A stretch of 64,000 bases of DNA. It comes from Candidatus Poribacteria bacterium. Its GTDB lineage: Bacteria; Poribacteria; WGA-4E; WGA-3G. Where the stretch lies: NCBI GenBank assembly GCA_022825665.1, contig JAJDWI010000041.1:1-64000 (forward strand). The letters run 5' to 3'. Positions 8,271-15,870 of the stretch are shown here, in pieces. Below the pieces are notes generated by a model. The model was not told the DNA's origin, searched no databases, and saw only the letters and a list, made by a program, of their open reading frames with translations. How positions within the stretch are numbered: position 1 is the stretch's first letter; each line of letters opens with the position of its first letter. Made by a program: the position numbers and the translations under genes.

Positions 8271-9065
8271 TTATTGGCGAATTGCCTTGATAGTACCCCA
8301 AGTGGTCGTCAATTTACCAATAGCATCAACAGGTGCGGGTTGTCGTCTCGATTGCTCAAGTTCTTTCTCTGTCAACGGACGATTCCACACCTTCACTTCA
8401 TCAATTAATCCCTTATAGAATCGATTTAGGTGTTCACCAACCCAAATTGACTGTCCACTGTTGATATCCAGAGTTTTGTCATCTACCTCATTAATCAACT
8501 CACCATCCACGTAGAATCGAAGCTTTTTTGTAGTCTGGTCTCGAACACCAGCAAGTACATGCCATTCGTTATCATTTAGGAAGTCTGTAGATCGGACACC
8601 TGCACTATTTGCACGACCTTTATCCCGGAGAGAAAACCCCATCTTTCCTCGTGCTGCCGCATCGTCGCCACTGACAGAGATTATCCATAACGCATCTGTA
8701 CCCGGTCGATAGTTACCGACTATTCCATCGTTTTGTGGGGGTTGATCATCTGTTTTCACCCACACCTGTACAGTTAATGAATCTCCTGTGGAAAAGGTAA
8801 TTGAATCAACCAACGGCACTTCAACAAAGTCATTCGTGCCGTCAAACTCTAATGCTTCACCGAACTTTCCATCTACGGTCTTAGCATCTCCATTAATAAT
8901 TCCATCATTGCCTTCCTCAGATTGATCCTTTACAGTATCACCTTGAATTGTGTTATCATCAAAACTCAGATGTAGTACTAATCCATTCGTTGGGTTAGCA
9001 TTACTTTGTGTAGCAATACTTATGAGTATAACAATCACAGCGATAATTATAAACACATTTTTCAT
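8271..9065 (-). CDS. Secreted LamG / concanavalin A-like domain protein with conserved C-terminal tail
   Basis: After a signal peptide (MKNVFIIIAVIVILI, cleavage near SNA) comes one LamG-type jelly-roll: GLVLHLSFDDN, NDGIINGDAKTVDGKFGEALEFDG, FVEVP, LTVQVWVKTDD, WHVLAGVRDQTTKKLRFYVDGEL, and IDEVKVWNRPLTEKEL. Such domains usually bind glycans. The last residues, VDAIGKLTTTWGTIKAIRQ, match the tails of two other secreted proteins in this window (genes at 17161 and 21169). Start: AGGAG 6 bases upstream supports the ATG at 9065; the longer frame to 9143 lacks a ribosome site. Confidence 0.8.
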   Translation of the reverse strand: MKNVFIIIAVIVILISIATQSNANPTNGLVLHLSFDDNTIQGDTVKDQSEEGNDGIINGDAKTVDGKFGEALEFDGTNDFVEVPLVDSITFSTGDSLTVQVWVKTDDQPPQNDGIVGNYRPGTDALWIISVSGDDAAARGKMGFSLRDKGRANSAGVRSTDFLNDNEWHVLAGVRDQTTKKLRFYVDGELINEVDDKTLDINSGQSIWVGEHLNRFYKGLIDEVKVWNRPLTEKELEQSRRQPAPVDAIGKLTTTWGTIKAIRQ

Positions 9066-9205
9066 GACAAACTCCTTTTGAAAGGTTATACCAATTGTAA
9101 ATAATAACTTTTCATTACAAAAAACGCGTTCGTAGTCGCGCAATTCATTGCGCCTCGGACATTAGGTTTAGTATTATAATAAAATCCAGATTTATTTACT
9201 CACTA

Positions 9206-9237
9206 CGGTAGGTTCGGTTTCCTAACCGAACCTACCG
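9206..9237. repeat. GTAGG-type palindrome with a 14-bp perfect stem
   Basis: CGGTAGGTTCGGTT (9206-9219) and its exact reverse complement (9224-9237) flank loop TCCT. It lies in the 460-base gap between the LamG and ceramidase-like genes. The gap otherwise holds only the micro-ORF at 9346-9423. Confidence 0.9.
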
Positions 9238-9345
9238 GGAGTGTGAACATATTTTTGAATTTCACTATAATCTTCATTAGGGACTAAAAAGTGTATCAAC
9301 CAATGGGAACACTTAGCAATTGTTCTATTTTTGTGAAACAATGCT

Positions 9346-9423
9346 TCACATAAGGCTCTTTAGCACAACTCGTAATATTACAAGAATTCCAATAACAGCG
9401 ATAATGACTAATATTTTTTTCAT
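9346..9423 (-). pseudogene. Micro-ORF (25 codons) resembling a lone signal/anchor segment
   Basis: It encodes MKKILVIIAVIGILVILRVV and five more residues, then TGA. The 17 bases at its start (ribosome site AAAAGGAG, spacer TTTGTC, ATG) are identical to those of the LamG gene downstream, whose protein starts MKNVFIIIAVIVILI. It could be the surviving 5' end of a deleted LamG paralogue, or a true single-span membrane peptide. I favour the remnant, because the ribosome-site block is duplicated and no coding sequence follows the TGA. Confidence 0.4.
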
Positions 9424-9524
9424 GACAAACTCCTTTTTACCACTGTAGATTGGGTTGAGGGATGAAACCTATTCGTGTTGATTTATCGAACTCACGTTAG
9501 ATATGATGTTGACAAAAAATTGGT

Positions 9525-10868
9525 CTAACTCAACAACGAAGCAACAAGCGTTTCCATAGCAGGTGCTGTGCCTACATCAGGAAGGGATGACATTGCAGCC
9601 CATGTCTCGTATCCTCCTTGCTGCGTTAGTGCTTCGTCCGTGCAGATATAACCGATATATCCGTTTGCCAAACTGACAAGAAAAAGAGGTTTCGCAACGG
9701 ATTTTGATTTGATATTCAATCCTGTTTCAACAAACACTTCCCCCGGTAACGCGACAATTGCTGCCTCCCCAAGGCGCAGCACTTGAACCGGGGCAGTCAT
9801 CTGTTCTGGTAACTTGGCTAACCGTTGACATTCAAGTGCATAGATATCAACAAGACTTTTCGGAATCGGTTGTCCTACAACCCAACTAAAAGGACCAGTT
9901 TCATAGCCATCATAAGTACCAGTTTCCACTGATAACACTTTTTCTGCGACCTCAAGATCCTTATCGGTAATCCGTTTTCGCGTAAAATGCAACGTATCAA
10001 GTTTTCCGCTAAGTTGTAGGGTATCATGCATCTCCATGAACTGCATCTCGGTGATGAAATGTCCGGCGAGGACATTTGCCATTTTCACTGCCTGTGTGTG
10101 TCCTCCTGCCGTCCACTTTGTCTTTCCGCTGAAATCTATATTGTTTATTTGTCCTGAAGCTGCATTCCAAAGCAGTGAAATACATGTCTCGCCTAAATAG
10201 TGTTGCATGAGGCGGTCGAAGTGTCCAAAATAATCGGCAGAGAGTGCACTGCCATTGTCTGTGCCAATGTAGTGAAGCGAAAAGTTAGCAACTGCCGAGA
10301 TTGGTGTACCACCTTCTGTTTCAACATACAGCATCGCGAGTTCAGGATCAATTGGACCGGTCGGTTTTACAAGATCAGGATGTTCAATCCCTGGATTCAT
10401 ACGGACAGTGCCGTCTTTCATGTGCCAACGTCGATTGAATGTAATGCGATCTTCAGAAACACTTGCAAACCCAACTCGTGCAGGAACCATCCTCAACAGA
10501 GCGAGTTCAACAGCATCGGCAATTTTCAGCGGCACCCAATCGGTATACGCATTATCCTCATCAACGCCAAGTAGTTCAGCAACTGCAACTGCAGTATGCG
10601 TATGCGTGGCGTTGACCATCACATGTTCTGGGGATATGTCACACCTATCAGCGATACGTTGCTTTGCAAGGTCAACCATTTTCTGTGTGACAGCAATCAA
10701 GTCGCAGGTAACGAGTGCTATTCGTGTTGCATCGTTTTCAATCACGAGTGCTTTTGCGAACAGTTCGTCATCAACGTTTTGCGCGTATCTCGGACGAAAC
10801 CCACCCGGAATTGCTGTTCCGAGAGGAGGTGTGATATTTGATGTTGCGGATCCTGCTCTGAGAGACAT
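9525..10868 (-). CDS. Neutral/alkaline ceramidase-like hydrolase
   Basis: The 447 residues open with SLRAGSATSNITPPLGTAIPGG, the usual N-terminus of the neutral ceramidase N-domain superfamily. They continue with KALVIENDATRIALVTCDLI and VNATHTHT, whose histidines are zinc ligands in the family, followed by LSADYFGHF and ALPGEVFVETGLNIK. Neutral ceramidases cleave the amide bond of ceramide, but many bacterial homologues of about 450 residues have no known substrate. No signal peptide is evident, so it may act in the cytoplasm. It is followed closely by no same-strand gene; upstream lies the gene at 10884, 15 bases away. Confidence 0.75.
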   Translation of the reverse strand: MSLRAGSATSNITPPLGTAIPGGFRPRYAQNVDDELFAKALVIENDATRIALVTCDLIAVTQKMVDLAKQRIADRCDISPEHVMVNATHTHTAVAVAELLGVDEDNAYTDWVPLKIADAVELALLRMVPARVGFASVSEDRITFNRRWHMKDGTVRMNPGIEHPDLVKPTGPIDPELAMLYVETEGGTPISAVANFSLHYIGTDNGSALSADYFGHFDRLMQHYLGETCISLLWNAASGQINNIDFSGKTKWTAGGHTQAVKMANVLAGHFITEMQFMEMHDTLQLSGKLDTLHFTRKRITDKDLEVAEKVLSVETGTYDGYETGPFSWVVGQPIPKSLVDIYALECQRLAKLPEQMTAPVQVLRLGEAAIVALPGEVFVETGLNIKSKSVAKPLFLVSLANGYIGYICTDEALTQQGGYETWAAMSSLPDVGTAPAMETLVASLLS

Positions 10869-10883
10869 TATTTTTCTCGTATG

Positions 10884-11723
10884 CTAAAATTTAGTGGAAT
10901 CGGTTTCTGTTTGCTCAGTTTCTGGTTCATTGTAAGTTTCTGTTTCATCCGATTCATTGACGGTTGGCACTTCACTTTGATCGTTAGCAGTTGCTAATTG
11001 CTTAATCCGTTTACACAACTCTTCAAACAAGTTCGGTGCAGTTTCTGCTGCTTTGAGTTCAGCTGAGAGCAGTGTCCACTGCTGTTCAGACATGTCATTC
11101 CGAGACTCTACGCTATATCTACGTTTGACATAGTTCCAAAAGTTTTCCTTAGTGATGTCGTTTTTATCAAGTTGATCTGATAATTTTTCTGCAATAGCAA
11201 ACGCAGCTTTTTGTGCATTAGTAATGTTATCAGCCGAAGGTTGTGATTTTGGCTGTTGTTGCGTATTCCCTCCTTGCACTTTACGCTGCAAATAAAAATT
11301 CAGTACTTCACGAATTACGGGGACAGGAAGTAATTGTTTGACCGCATTCCGTTGTGCTTTATGGACTGCTTTTGTAAATGCGAATGGGTCGGGACGACCA
11401 CCGGTCATCTTTGGTTGTTCATACGCCCCCCATCGAGATGACCCAGTGACTGTATCCACTGCCTTTACAGTAGCAATCCACGAGTTCTCAAGTTCTTCAT
11501 ATTCCATTTCTTCTACTTGTATTCCACCTCTACGGTTGGCAGCTTCGTTAATTCCAGCCAGAGTCAATCCTTCAACAACGCGTCCACCACGGTTAAACGA
11601 GTAGACATAATCCTGTATCGCTTGCCCGGTCATCAGTTCAACAATTGCTTGATCATCAACTTGGTCAACGACTTCATAGTCAGCATCTACAGGTACAATT
11701 TCATTCTTTTTTTCTTCAGACAT
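10884..11723 (-). CDS. Uncharacterised protein, possibly a Rad52-superfamily single-strand annealing-like fold
   Basis: Not firmly recognised. Residues about 25-140 form a compact domain: GLTLAGINEAANRRGGIQVE, then WIATVKAVDTVTGSSRWGAY, and DPFAFTKAVHKAQRNAVKQLLP. A glycine-rich beta segment followed by a basic helix with A-x-x-K-A-x-x-x-A spacing recalls Erf/Rad52/DdrA-type annealing proteins. Residues 150-165 are Gln-rich, 165-240 look helical, and the last 40 residues are strongly acidic (E/T/D) like an SSB-type tail. The layout suggests a nucleic-acid-binding domain with an acidic tail, but this is inference only. Upstream is a 960-base non-coding, repeat-rich gap. Confidence 0.4.
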   Translation of the reverse strand: MSEEKKNEIVPVDADYEVVDQVDDQAIVELMTGQAIQDYVYSFNRGGRVVEGLTLAGINEAANRRGGIQVEEMEYEELENSWIATVKAVDTVTGSSRWGAYEQPKMTGGRPDPFAFTKAVHKAQRNAVKQLLPVPVIREVLNFYLQRKVQGGNTQQQPKSQPSADNITNAQKAAFAIAEKLSDQLDKNDITKENFWNYVKRRYSVESRNDMSEQQWTLLSAELKAAETAPNLFEELCKRIKQLATANDQSEVPTVNESDETETYNEPETEQTETDSTKF

Positions 11724-11946
11724 GGTATCCCTCGAAAATTAATTTTGGTAATAATACTATCATAACATATTTTTCAATATGTGTCAAGTATATTTTACAT
11801 CCGTTAATATATTATGAAATAATGTATAATATTAAATAGTAATGTATATTCTATATTAACTGTTCAAAAGTATGTTTGTCAAGTAAAGGTCAGAACCATT
11901 CAGTTTTCCAAATCCTATTATTTTCAATATTAAGCCTTCTTTTATT

Positions 11947-12180
11947 GGAGCGATCTCCGAATCGTGACCTCTTATCCTGAAAATCCTGGTTCAAGTAACA
12001 TCGTAGGGGCGAGGTTTCCTCGCCCGTCTTCACGGTATTCGCACATCGGGCGGGGAAACCCCGCCTCTACGAGGAAAACTTCTTCCTTCCGTATCTTCCG
12101 CGATTCAGACAATCCCACACTCACCGCGATTCTGACAACTGAAACTGAAAACTACCCTAAACATACATGAAACATATTGT
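11947..12180 (+). repeat. Composite intergenic repeat (head of module A) with two GTAGG-type palindromes
   Basis: It begins GGAGCGA (11947) and CTTATCCTGAAAATCCTGGTT (11971-11991), and ends ACTGAAAACTA (12144-12154) and CATGAAACATATTG (12166-12179). The same blocks in the same order recur at 55852-55936. Inside are two perfect hairpins absent from the second copy: GGGCGAGG-TTT-CCTCGCCC (12007-12025) and GGCGGGG-AAA-CCCCGCC (12049-12065). Open frames across it are shadows of the repeat. The 220 bases before it (11724-11946) are AT-rich with nothing recognisable. Confidence 0.7.
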
Positions 12181-12236
12181 TCCAATCACCACAATCCCTT
12201 CCACCCACTCTTAACACCGGTTATAATACTATCACT

Positions 12237-12353
12237 ATGAAAAACAAAATCTCACAAAACCCACAACATCAACAAAAATCTCACCCGTTATCCCAAAAAA
12301 TATCTATCCAAGAACTGACCATAACCAAGGAAATAAAAAACGCACAAAAATGA
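12237..12353 (+). CDS. Putative 38-codon leader-like ORF in module A
   Basis: It encodes a Gln/Lys/His-rich peptide (MKNKISQNPQHQQKSHPLSQ, then KISIQELTITKEIKNAQK). TATAAT at 12222-12227 is only 10 bases upstream of the ATG and no clear ribosome site is seen, so a leaderless start would be needed. The stop codon directly abuts the first arm of a 15-bp inverted repeat (12336-12350). Module B (56039-56143) has a small ORF in the equivalent place. Coding status is uncertain. Confidence 0.22.
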   Translation: MKNKISQNPQHQQKSHPLSQKISIQELTITKEIKNAQK

Positions 12354-12461
12354 AAATATCAAAATTTTCGAAATACCCTATAAACCCAGTCTCAAACTGG
12401 TATAACCCCAAATATCAAAACGCACGAATGTGCAAAAAACACCCGTTTTTTGTGCGTTTTT
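12336..12461 (+). promoter_or_regulatory. Alternative-hairpin region of module A (attenuator-like)
   Basis: AAAAACGCACAAAAA (12336-12350) is the exact reverse complement of 12447-12461. The same 3' arm can instead fold locally: AAAACGCA (12417-12424) and CAAAAAAC (12433-12440) pair with GTTTTTTG and TGCGTTTT (12445-12460) around loop ACCC, leaving an 8-base bulge. The local hairpin ends in a T-run like an intrinsic terminator. The two folds exclude each other. An AAGGAG and ATG (12479) follow, then the ABC transporter gene. Structure is seen; regulation is inferred. Confidence 0.4.
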
Positions 12462-12478
12462 AGAAGGAGCAAAAATCG

Positions 12479-12643
12479 ATGTATTTACAAGAAAAGCACA
12501 AAAAATTATCCATCAGATCTTACGCAAAATTCATGACATGTATACAAGTCGCGCAAGTATTCATAGAAGAAGTCCCATGTAGGAACGAGGTTACCTCGTC
12601 TGTCTTATCTGTATTTTCTTTATATAGATATGCAGACCCTTGA
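12479..12643 (+). CDS. Putative 54-codon ORF with good ribosome site, partly repeat-derived
   Basis: It begins MYLQEKHKKLSIRSYAKFMT with AAGGAG 9 bases upstream, and ends ...YRYADP. Codons about 35-41 run across a GTAGG-type palindrome (ACGAGG-TTA-CCTCGT, 12585-12599), so the second half at least is repeat sequence. The segment CTTACGCAAAA near 12520 resembles the terminus of the miniature elements found later in the window. It may be a decayed fragment of a mobile element rather than a gene. It ends 58 bases before the ABC ATPase start. Confidence 0.2.
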   Translation: MYLQEKHKKLSIRSYAKFMTCIQVAQVFIEEVPCRNEVTSSVLSVFSLYRYADP

Positions 12644-12701
12644 ACAGTATACATAATCTTGATATAATAACAAGAATACGGTATTGGAGTATCAGCGAAA
12701 A

Positions 12702-14225
12702 ATGACAACCCCACTTCTCAGCATGCAAGCTATAACTAAAGATTTCCCCGGCGTGCGTGCGTTAAATGACGTGAATTTTGAAGTGCATCTTGGTGAAATT
12801 CATGCACTCTGTGGTGAGAATGGGGCAGGTAAGTCAACGTTGATAAAGATTCTCGGTGCTGTACATCCTTATGGGAGTTACGAAGGACAACTACACATTA
12901 ACGGTGTTGAACAACGTTTCCGCAACGTACGTGATGCAGAACAGACTGGTATTGCAGTTATTCATCAAGAGTTAGCACTGATACCAGAGATGACGGTTGC
13001 GGAGAATATCTATCTTGGCAGAGAACCTTGTAAATTTGGTATAATTGACAAAACACGAATGTCCCAAGATGCTGGACATCTGTTAACGCAGTTTGGATTG
13101 GATATTCCGCTACACGGACAGGTATATAAACTTGGTATTGGGCAGCAACAACTTGTTGAGATAGCAAAGGCTCTATCGCGTGATGCGCGCATGCTTGTGC
13201 TTGATGAACCAACAGCAGCATTGACAAAAAGTGAGGTGGATATCCTCCACAAGATTTTGAAGCAACTCAAAGAAAAAGATGTTGCCTGTATCTATATTAC
13301 ACATAAACTAAAGGAATTATTTCAAATTGCAGATAGGGTAACTGTGCTACGGGATGGGAAAACAGTCGCAACACAATCAATTGATAATTGCACTGAAGAT
13401 AAATTGATTTCGCAGATGGTTGGACGCGAATTGACAGCTTATTTTCCAGATCGTGAAAATGCATCTACAACAGAAGCAGCTGTGGCATTACAAGTGGAAG
13501 AACTAAGCACCTACCCATCAGAACCACCTCAACTTGAGAACATTAGTTTTGAAGTGCGATGTGGAGAAGTACTTGGAATTGCTGGACTGATGGGAGCAGG
13601 TAGAACAGAGTTGATAAATACTATATTTGGTGCATATTCGGGGAATTGGAGTGGGAAAATCTATAGAGATGGAAGACATGTGAAGATTCAATCACCACGT
13701 GATGCAATACGACAAGGAATGGCTTTGGTAAGTGAAGATCGGAAACAGTACGGACTCATCTTGGAAAACGATGTTGTTCGGAACATGACGCTTGCAAGTC
13801 TCAGCATATCCAAAGAGATTACCTCGTATGGTGTGCTCAACAGAAGTGTGGAATACCAAAAAAGCACGCATGCTGTGGATACACTTCGTATTAAAACAAC
13901 TTCGTTAGATGTTCCTGTTCGTCAACTTAGTGGTGGAAACCAGCAAAAAGTTGTGTTAGGAAAATGGTTGATGACTCGTCCGAGTGTACTGTTTCTTGAT
14001 GAACCAACACGTGGGATTGATGTTGGTGCGAAGGCAGAAATCCATGCTTTGACTGCTGAACTTGCGGACGAAGGGGTTGCTATTGTCTTAGTATCCTCAG
14101 AAATACCAGAAATATTGGGAATGAGTAATCGGGTATTAGTTTTACATGAAGGCAAAATAACAGGTGAATTTGTAAACAAAAACCTTACGCAAGAGGATAT
14201 TTTGCGGTGTGCAGCAGGAACATAA
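12702..14225 (+). CDS. Sugar ABC transporter ATP-binding protein (RbsA/MglA/XylG type)
   Basis: The ATPase of a monosaccharide importer. Two ABC domains are fused. The first has Walker A GENGAGKST, the signature IGQQQLVEIAKAL and Walker B MLVLDEPTAAL. The second has a degenerate Walker A (GLMGAGRTELINT), signature LSGGNQQKVVLGKWL and Walker B VLFLDEPTRGIDVG. A degenerate second P-loop is normal for this family, as is the length of about 508. The ATG at 12702 is chosen over a TTG at 12684. No permease or binding-protein gene is adjacent, so its partners must be elsewhere. Its stop overlaps the tsaE start (TAATG), which indicates translational coupling. Confidence 0.9.
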   Translation: MTTPLLSMQAITKDFPGVRALNDVNFEVHLGEIHALCGENGAGKSTLIKILGAVHPYGSYEGQLHINGVEQRFRNVRDAEQTGIAVIHQELALIPEMTVAENIYLGREPCKFGIIDKTRMSQDAGHLLTQFGLDIPLHGQVYKLGIGQQQLVEIAKALSRDARMLVLDEPTAALTKSEVDILHKILKQLKEKDVACIYITHKLKELFQIADRVTVLRDGKTVATQSIDNCTEDKLISQMVGRELTAYFPDRENASTTEAAVALQVEELSTYPSEPPQLENISFEVRCGEVLGIAGLMGAGRTELINTIFGAYSGNWSGKIYRDGRHVKIQSPRDAIRQGMALVSEDRKQYGLILENDVVRNMTLASLSISKEITSYGVLNRSVEYQKSTHAVDTLRIKTTSLDVPVRQLSGGNQQKVVLGKWLMTRPSVLFLDEPTRGIDVGAKAEIHALTAELADEGVAIVLVSSEIPEILGMSNRVLVLHEGKITGEFVNKNLTQEDILRCAAGT

Positions 14226-14656
14226 TGGAAAAGACATTTCGGACAGAGAGTCCAGATGAAACACAAGTTCTCGGTGAGAAACTTGGTAATAGATTGAAAC
14301 CGGGCGACGTTATTGCCTTGATTGGCGATTTGGGAACAGGAAAGACATGCTTAACCCAAGGTATTGCGCGGGGAATAGGTATCGCACCGAATGAGGTGGT
14401 CAGTAGTCCCTCTTATATCCTCATCAACGAATATAACGGAAAAATCCCTATCTACCACATTGATCTATACCGACTTGAAACCGCTGCTGAAATTTCCGAA
14501 CTCGGTTTAGGTGAGTATATTGAAAGTGACGGTATCTGCATAATTGAGTGGGCAGAACGAATGGAAGATGGATTGCCCGAAAACTGTATAACCATTAATA
14601 TTTCTTGGGAAGATGAAAAAACCCGATCAATCAAAATACAACATACTTTATCTTGA
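14225..14656 (+). CDS. tsaE: tRNA threonylcarbamoyladenosine biosynthesis ATPase TsaE
   Basis: It is the small ATPase of the TsaBDE complex that makes t6A37 on ANN-decoding tRNAs. The 143 residues are typical. Seen: Walker A GDLGTGKTCLTQGIARG, SSPSYILINEY, IYHIDLYRLE, and the C-terminal EWAERM motif. The ATG overlaps the ABC gene stop by one base, and its 3' end overlaps the next gene by 44 bases. TsaB and TsaD are not in the window. Confidence 0.94.
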   Translation: MEKTFRTESPDETQVLGEKLGNRLKPGDVIALIGDLGTGKTCLTQGIARGIGIAPNEVVSSPSYILINEYNGKIPIYHIDLYRLETAAEISELGLGEYIESDGICIIEWAERMEDGLPENCITINISWEDEKTRSIKIQHTLS

Positions 14657-15830
14657 TAGCGGTTCCGGTATCGGAGGTGGGCAACGCAGTCTCCTGCTCC
14701 TACTGAAGATGTTGGACAAAGAACGTTGGACACCTTATGTTGGATGTCTTGGTGAAAGTCCATTTGCCATGGAAGTGAAAAAAACGGATACACATGTTGT
14801 ACCGTTGTCACTCCCAGAAGCACATAACAAGACCGATAAAGTGAAACGATTTTCAATCCAAGATCTATTGAATGACTTCCGTCAACTCCGTGTTATCGGA
14901 CAACTCCATAAAGTCGTCAAACAACATGATATATCACTAATTCACGCCAATTCTCTATCGGTAGCACTACTTGGAGGTGTTGTAGCAAAATGGAACCGAA
15001 TTCCTATTTTAATGCACAAACGCTATGCAACTTCTTACGGTATTCTTGATAAGATATGTGAGAAACTTCTCCAACGGGTAATTTTGGTATCAGAGGCAAC
15101 ACGATGGGATTTTGCACCAGAGAAGAAACAAACCCTAATCTATAACGGTGTGGATTTAGATGCTTTTCAAGCAACCCAAGCAGAAGTGGATAACCTCCGA
15201 ACCGAACTCTTTCCAAAAAATGATAAGACTGAGTATGGAGGAGAGGATTCAAAGTCTCCTATAGTTGTAGGTGTTGTAACTCGGATAACCCCAGAAAAAG
15301 GCATCCACTTCCTTATTAGAGCAATGGCTGAGTTAAAAGATACTGTTCTCAAAAACTCAGTTGATGTCACATTGCTGATTGTCGGTGGTCCCTATTTCCA
15401 GAAAGACCAAGAATATATGGCTTCTCTAAAACAAGAAGTAGCCGATTTAGATGTTGCGGATTCGGTTATTTTCACTGGATTTCTATCCGATACGCGCGTG
15501 GTTACAACACTACTTGACATCGTGTTGGTGCCATCTATAATTCCAGAGGCATGTCCACGGACAATCATAGAGGCGATGGCAGTAGGTAAGCCTGTAATTG
15601 CCACCCCGCTTGGTGGGAATAAAGAGTTGGTTACACCTGAAACTGGCATCTTGGTGCAACCTGAAAATGCTGAGGAGATTGCATCGGCGATCACTGAACT
15701 TGCTTCTAACCAAGAAAAGTTATGTGAAATGGGTAAGGCAGCACGACAACGTGCTGAACAGTTATTTAGTTGTGAAAAGAATACGTCCCTGACTGAGGCT
15801 GTTTATAGAGAACTATTGACAGCTTATTGA
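14613..15830 (+). CDS. Glycosyltransferase family 4 protein
   Basis: A 405-residue GT-B enzyme that would transfer a sugar from a nucleotide donor, probably to a surface glycan or lipid. Seen: the N-terminal acceptor loop GSGIGGGQRSLL, the middle IHANSLSVALLG, VVTRITPEKGIHFLIRAM at the start of the C-terminal Rossmann fold, and the donor site PSIIPEACPRTIIEAMAVGKPVIATPLGGNKELV with the E-x7-E motif. It starts inside the tsaE 3' end; the family's N-terminal strand (YNILYLDSG) requires a start this early. Acceptor and linkage cannot be told. Confidence 0.88.
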   Translation: MKKPDQSKYNILYLDSGSGIGGGQRSLLLLLKMLDKERWTPYVGCLGESPFAMEVKKTDTHVVPLSLPEAHNKTDKVKRFSIQDLLNDFRQLRVIGQLHKVVKQHDISLIHANSLSVALLGGVVAKWNRIPILMHKRYATSYGILDKICEKLLQRVILVSEATRWDFAPEKKQTLIYNGVDLDAFQATQAEVDNLRTELFPKNDKTEYGGEDSKSPIVVGVVTRITPEKGIHFLIRAMAELKDTVLKNSVDVTLLIVGGPYFQKDQEYMASLKQEVADLDVADSVIFTGFLSDTRVVTTLLDIVLVPSIIPEACPRTIIEAMAVGKPVIATPLGGNKELVTPETGILVQPENAEEIASAITELASNQEKLCEMGKAARQRAEQLFSCEKNTSLTEAVYRELLTAY

Positions 15831-15870
15831 AAATCAGTTTACAGGTCAATTATTGTGTGAAGGAATCATA

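Noticed and set aside
11964-12170. 68-residue plus-strand frame in the module A head
   Set aside because: It crosses two palindromes and repeat blocks. It has no ribosome site and no protein-like pattern.
12336-12461. Retron-like msr/msd RNA
   Set aside because: Inverted arms and a hairpin are present, but no reverse transcriptase lies nearby.
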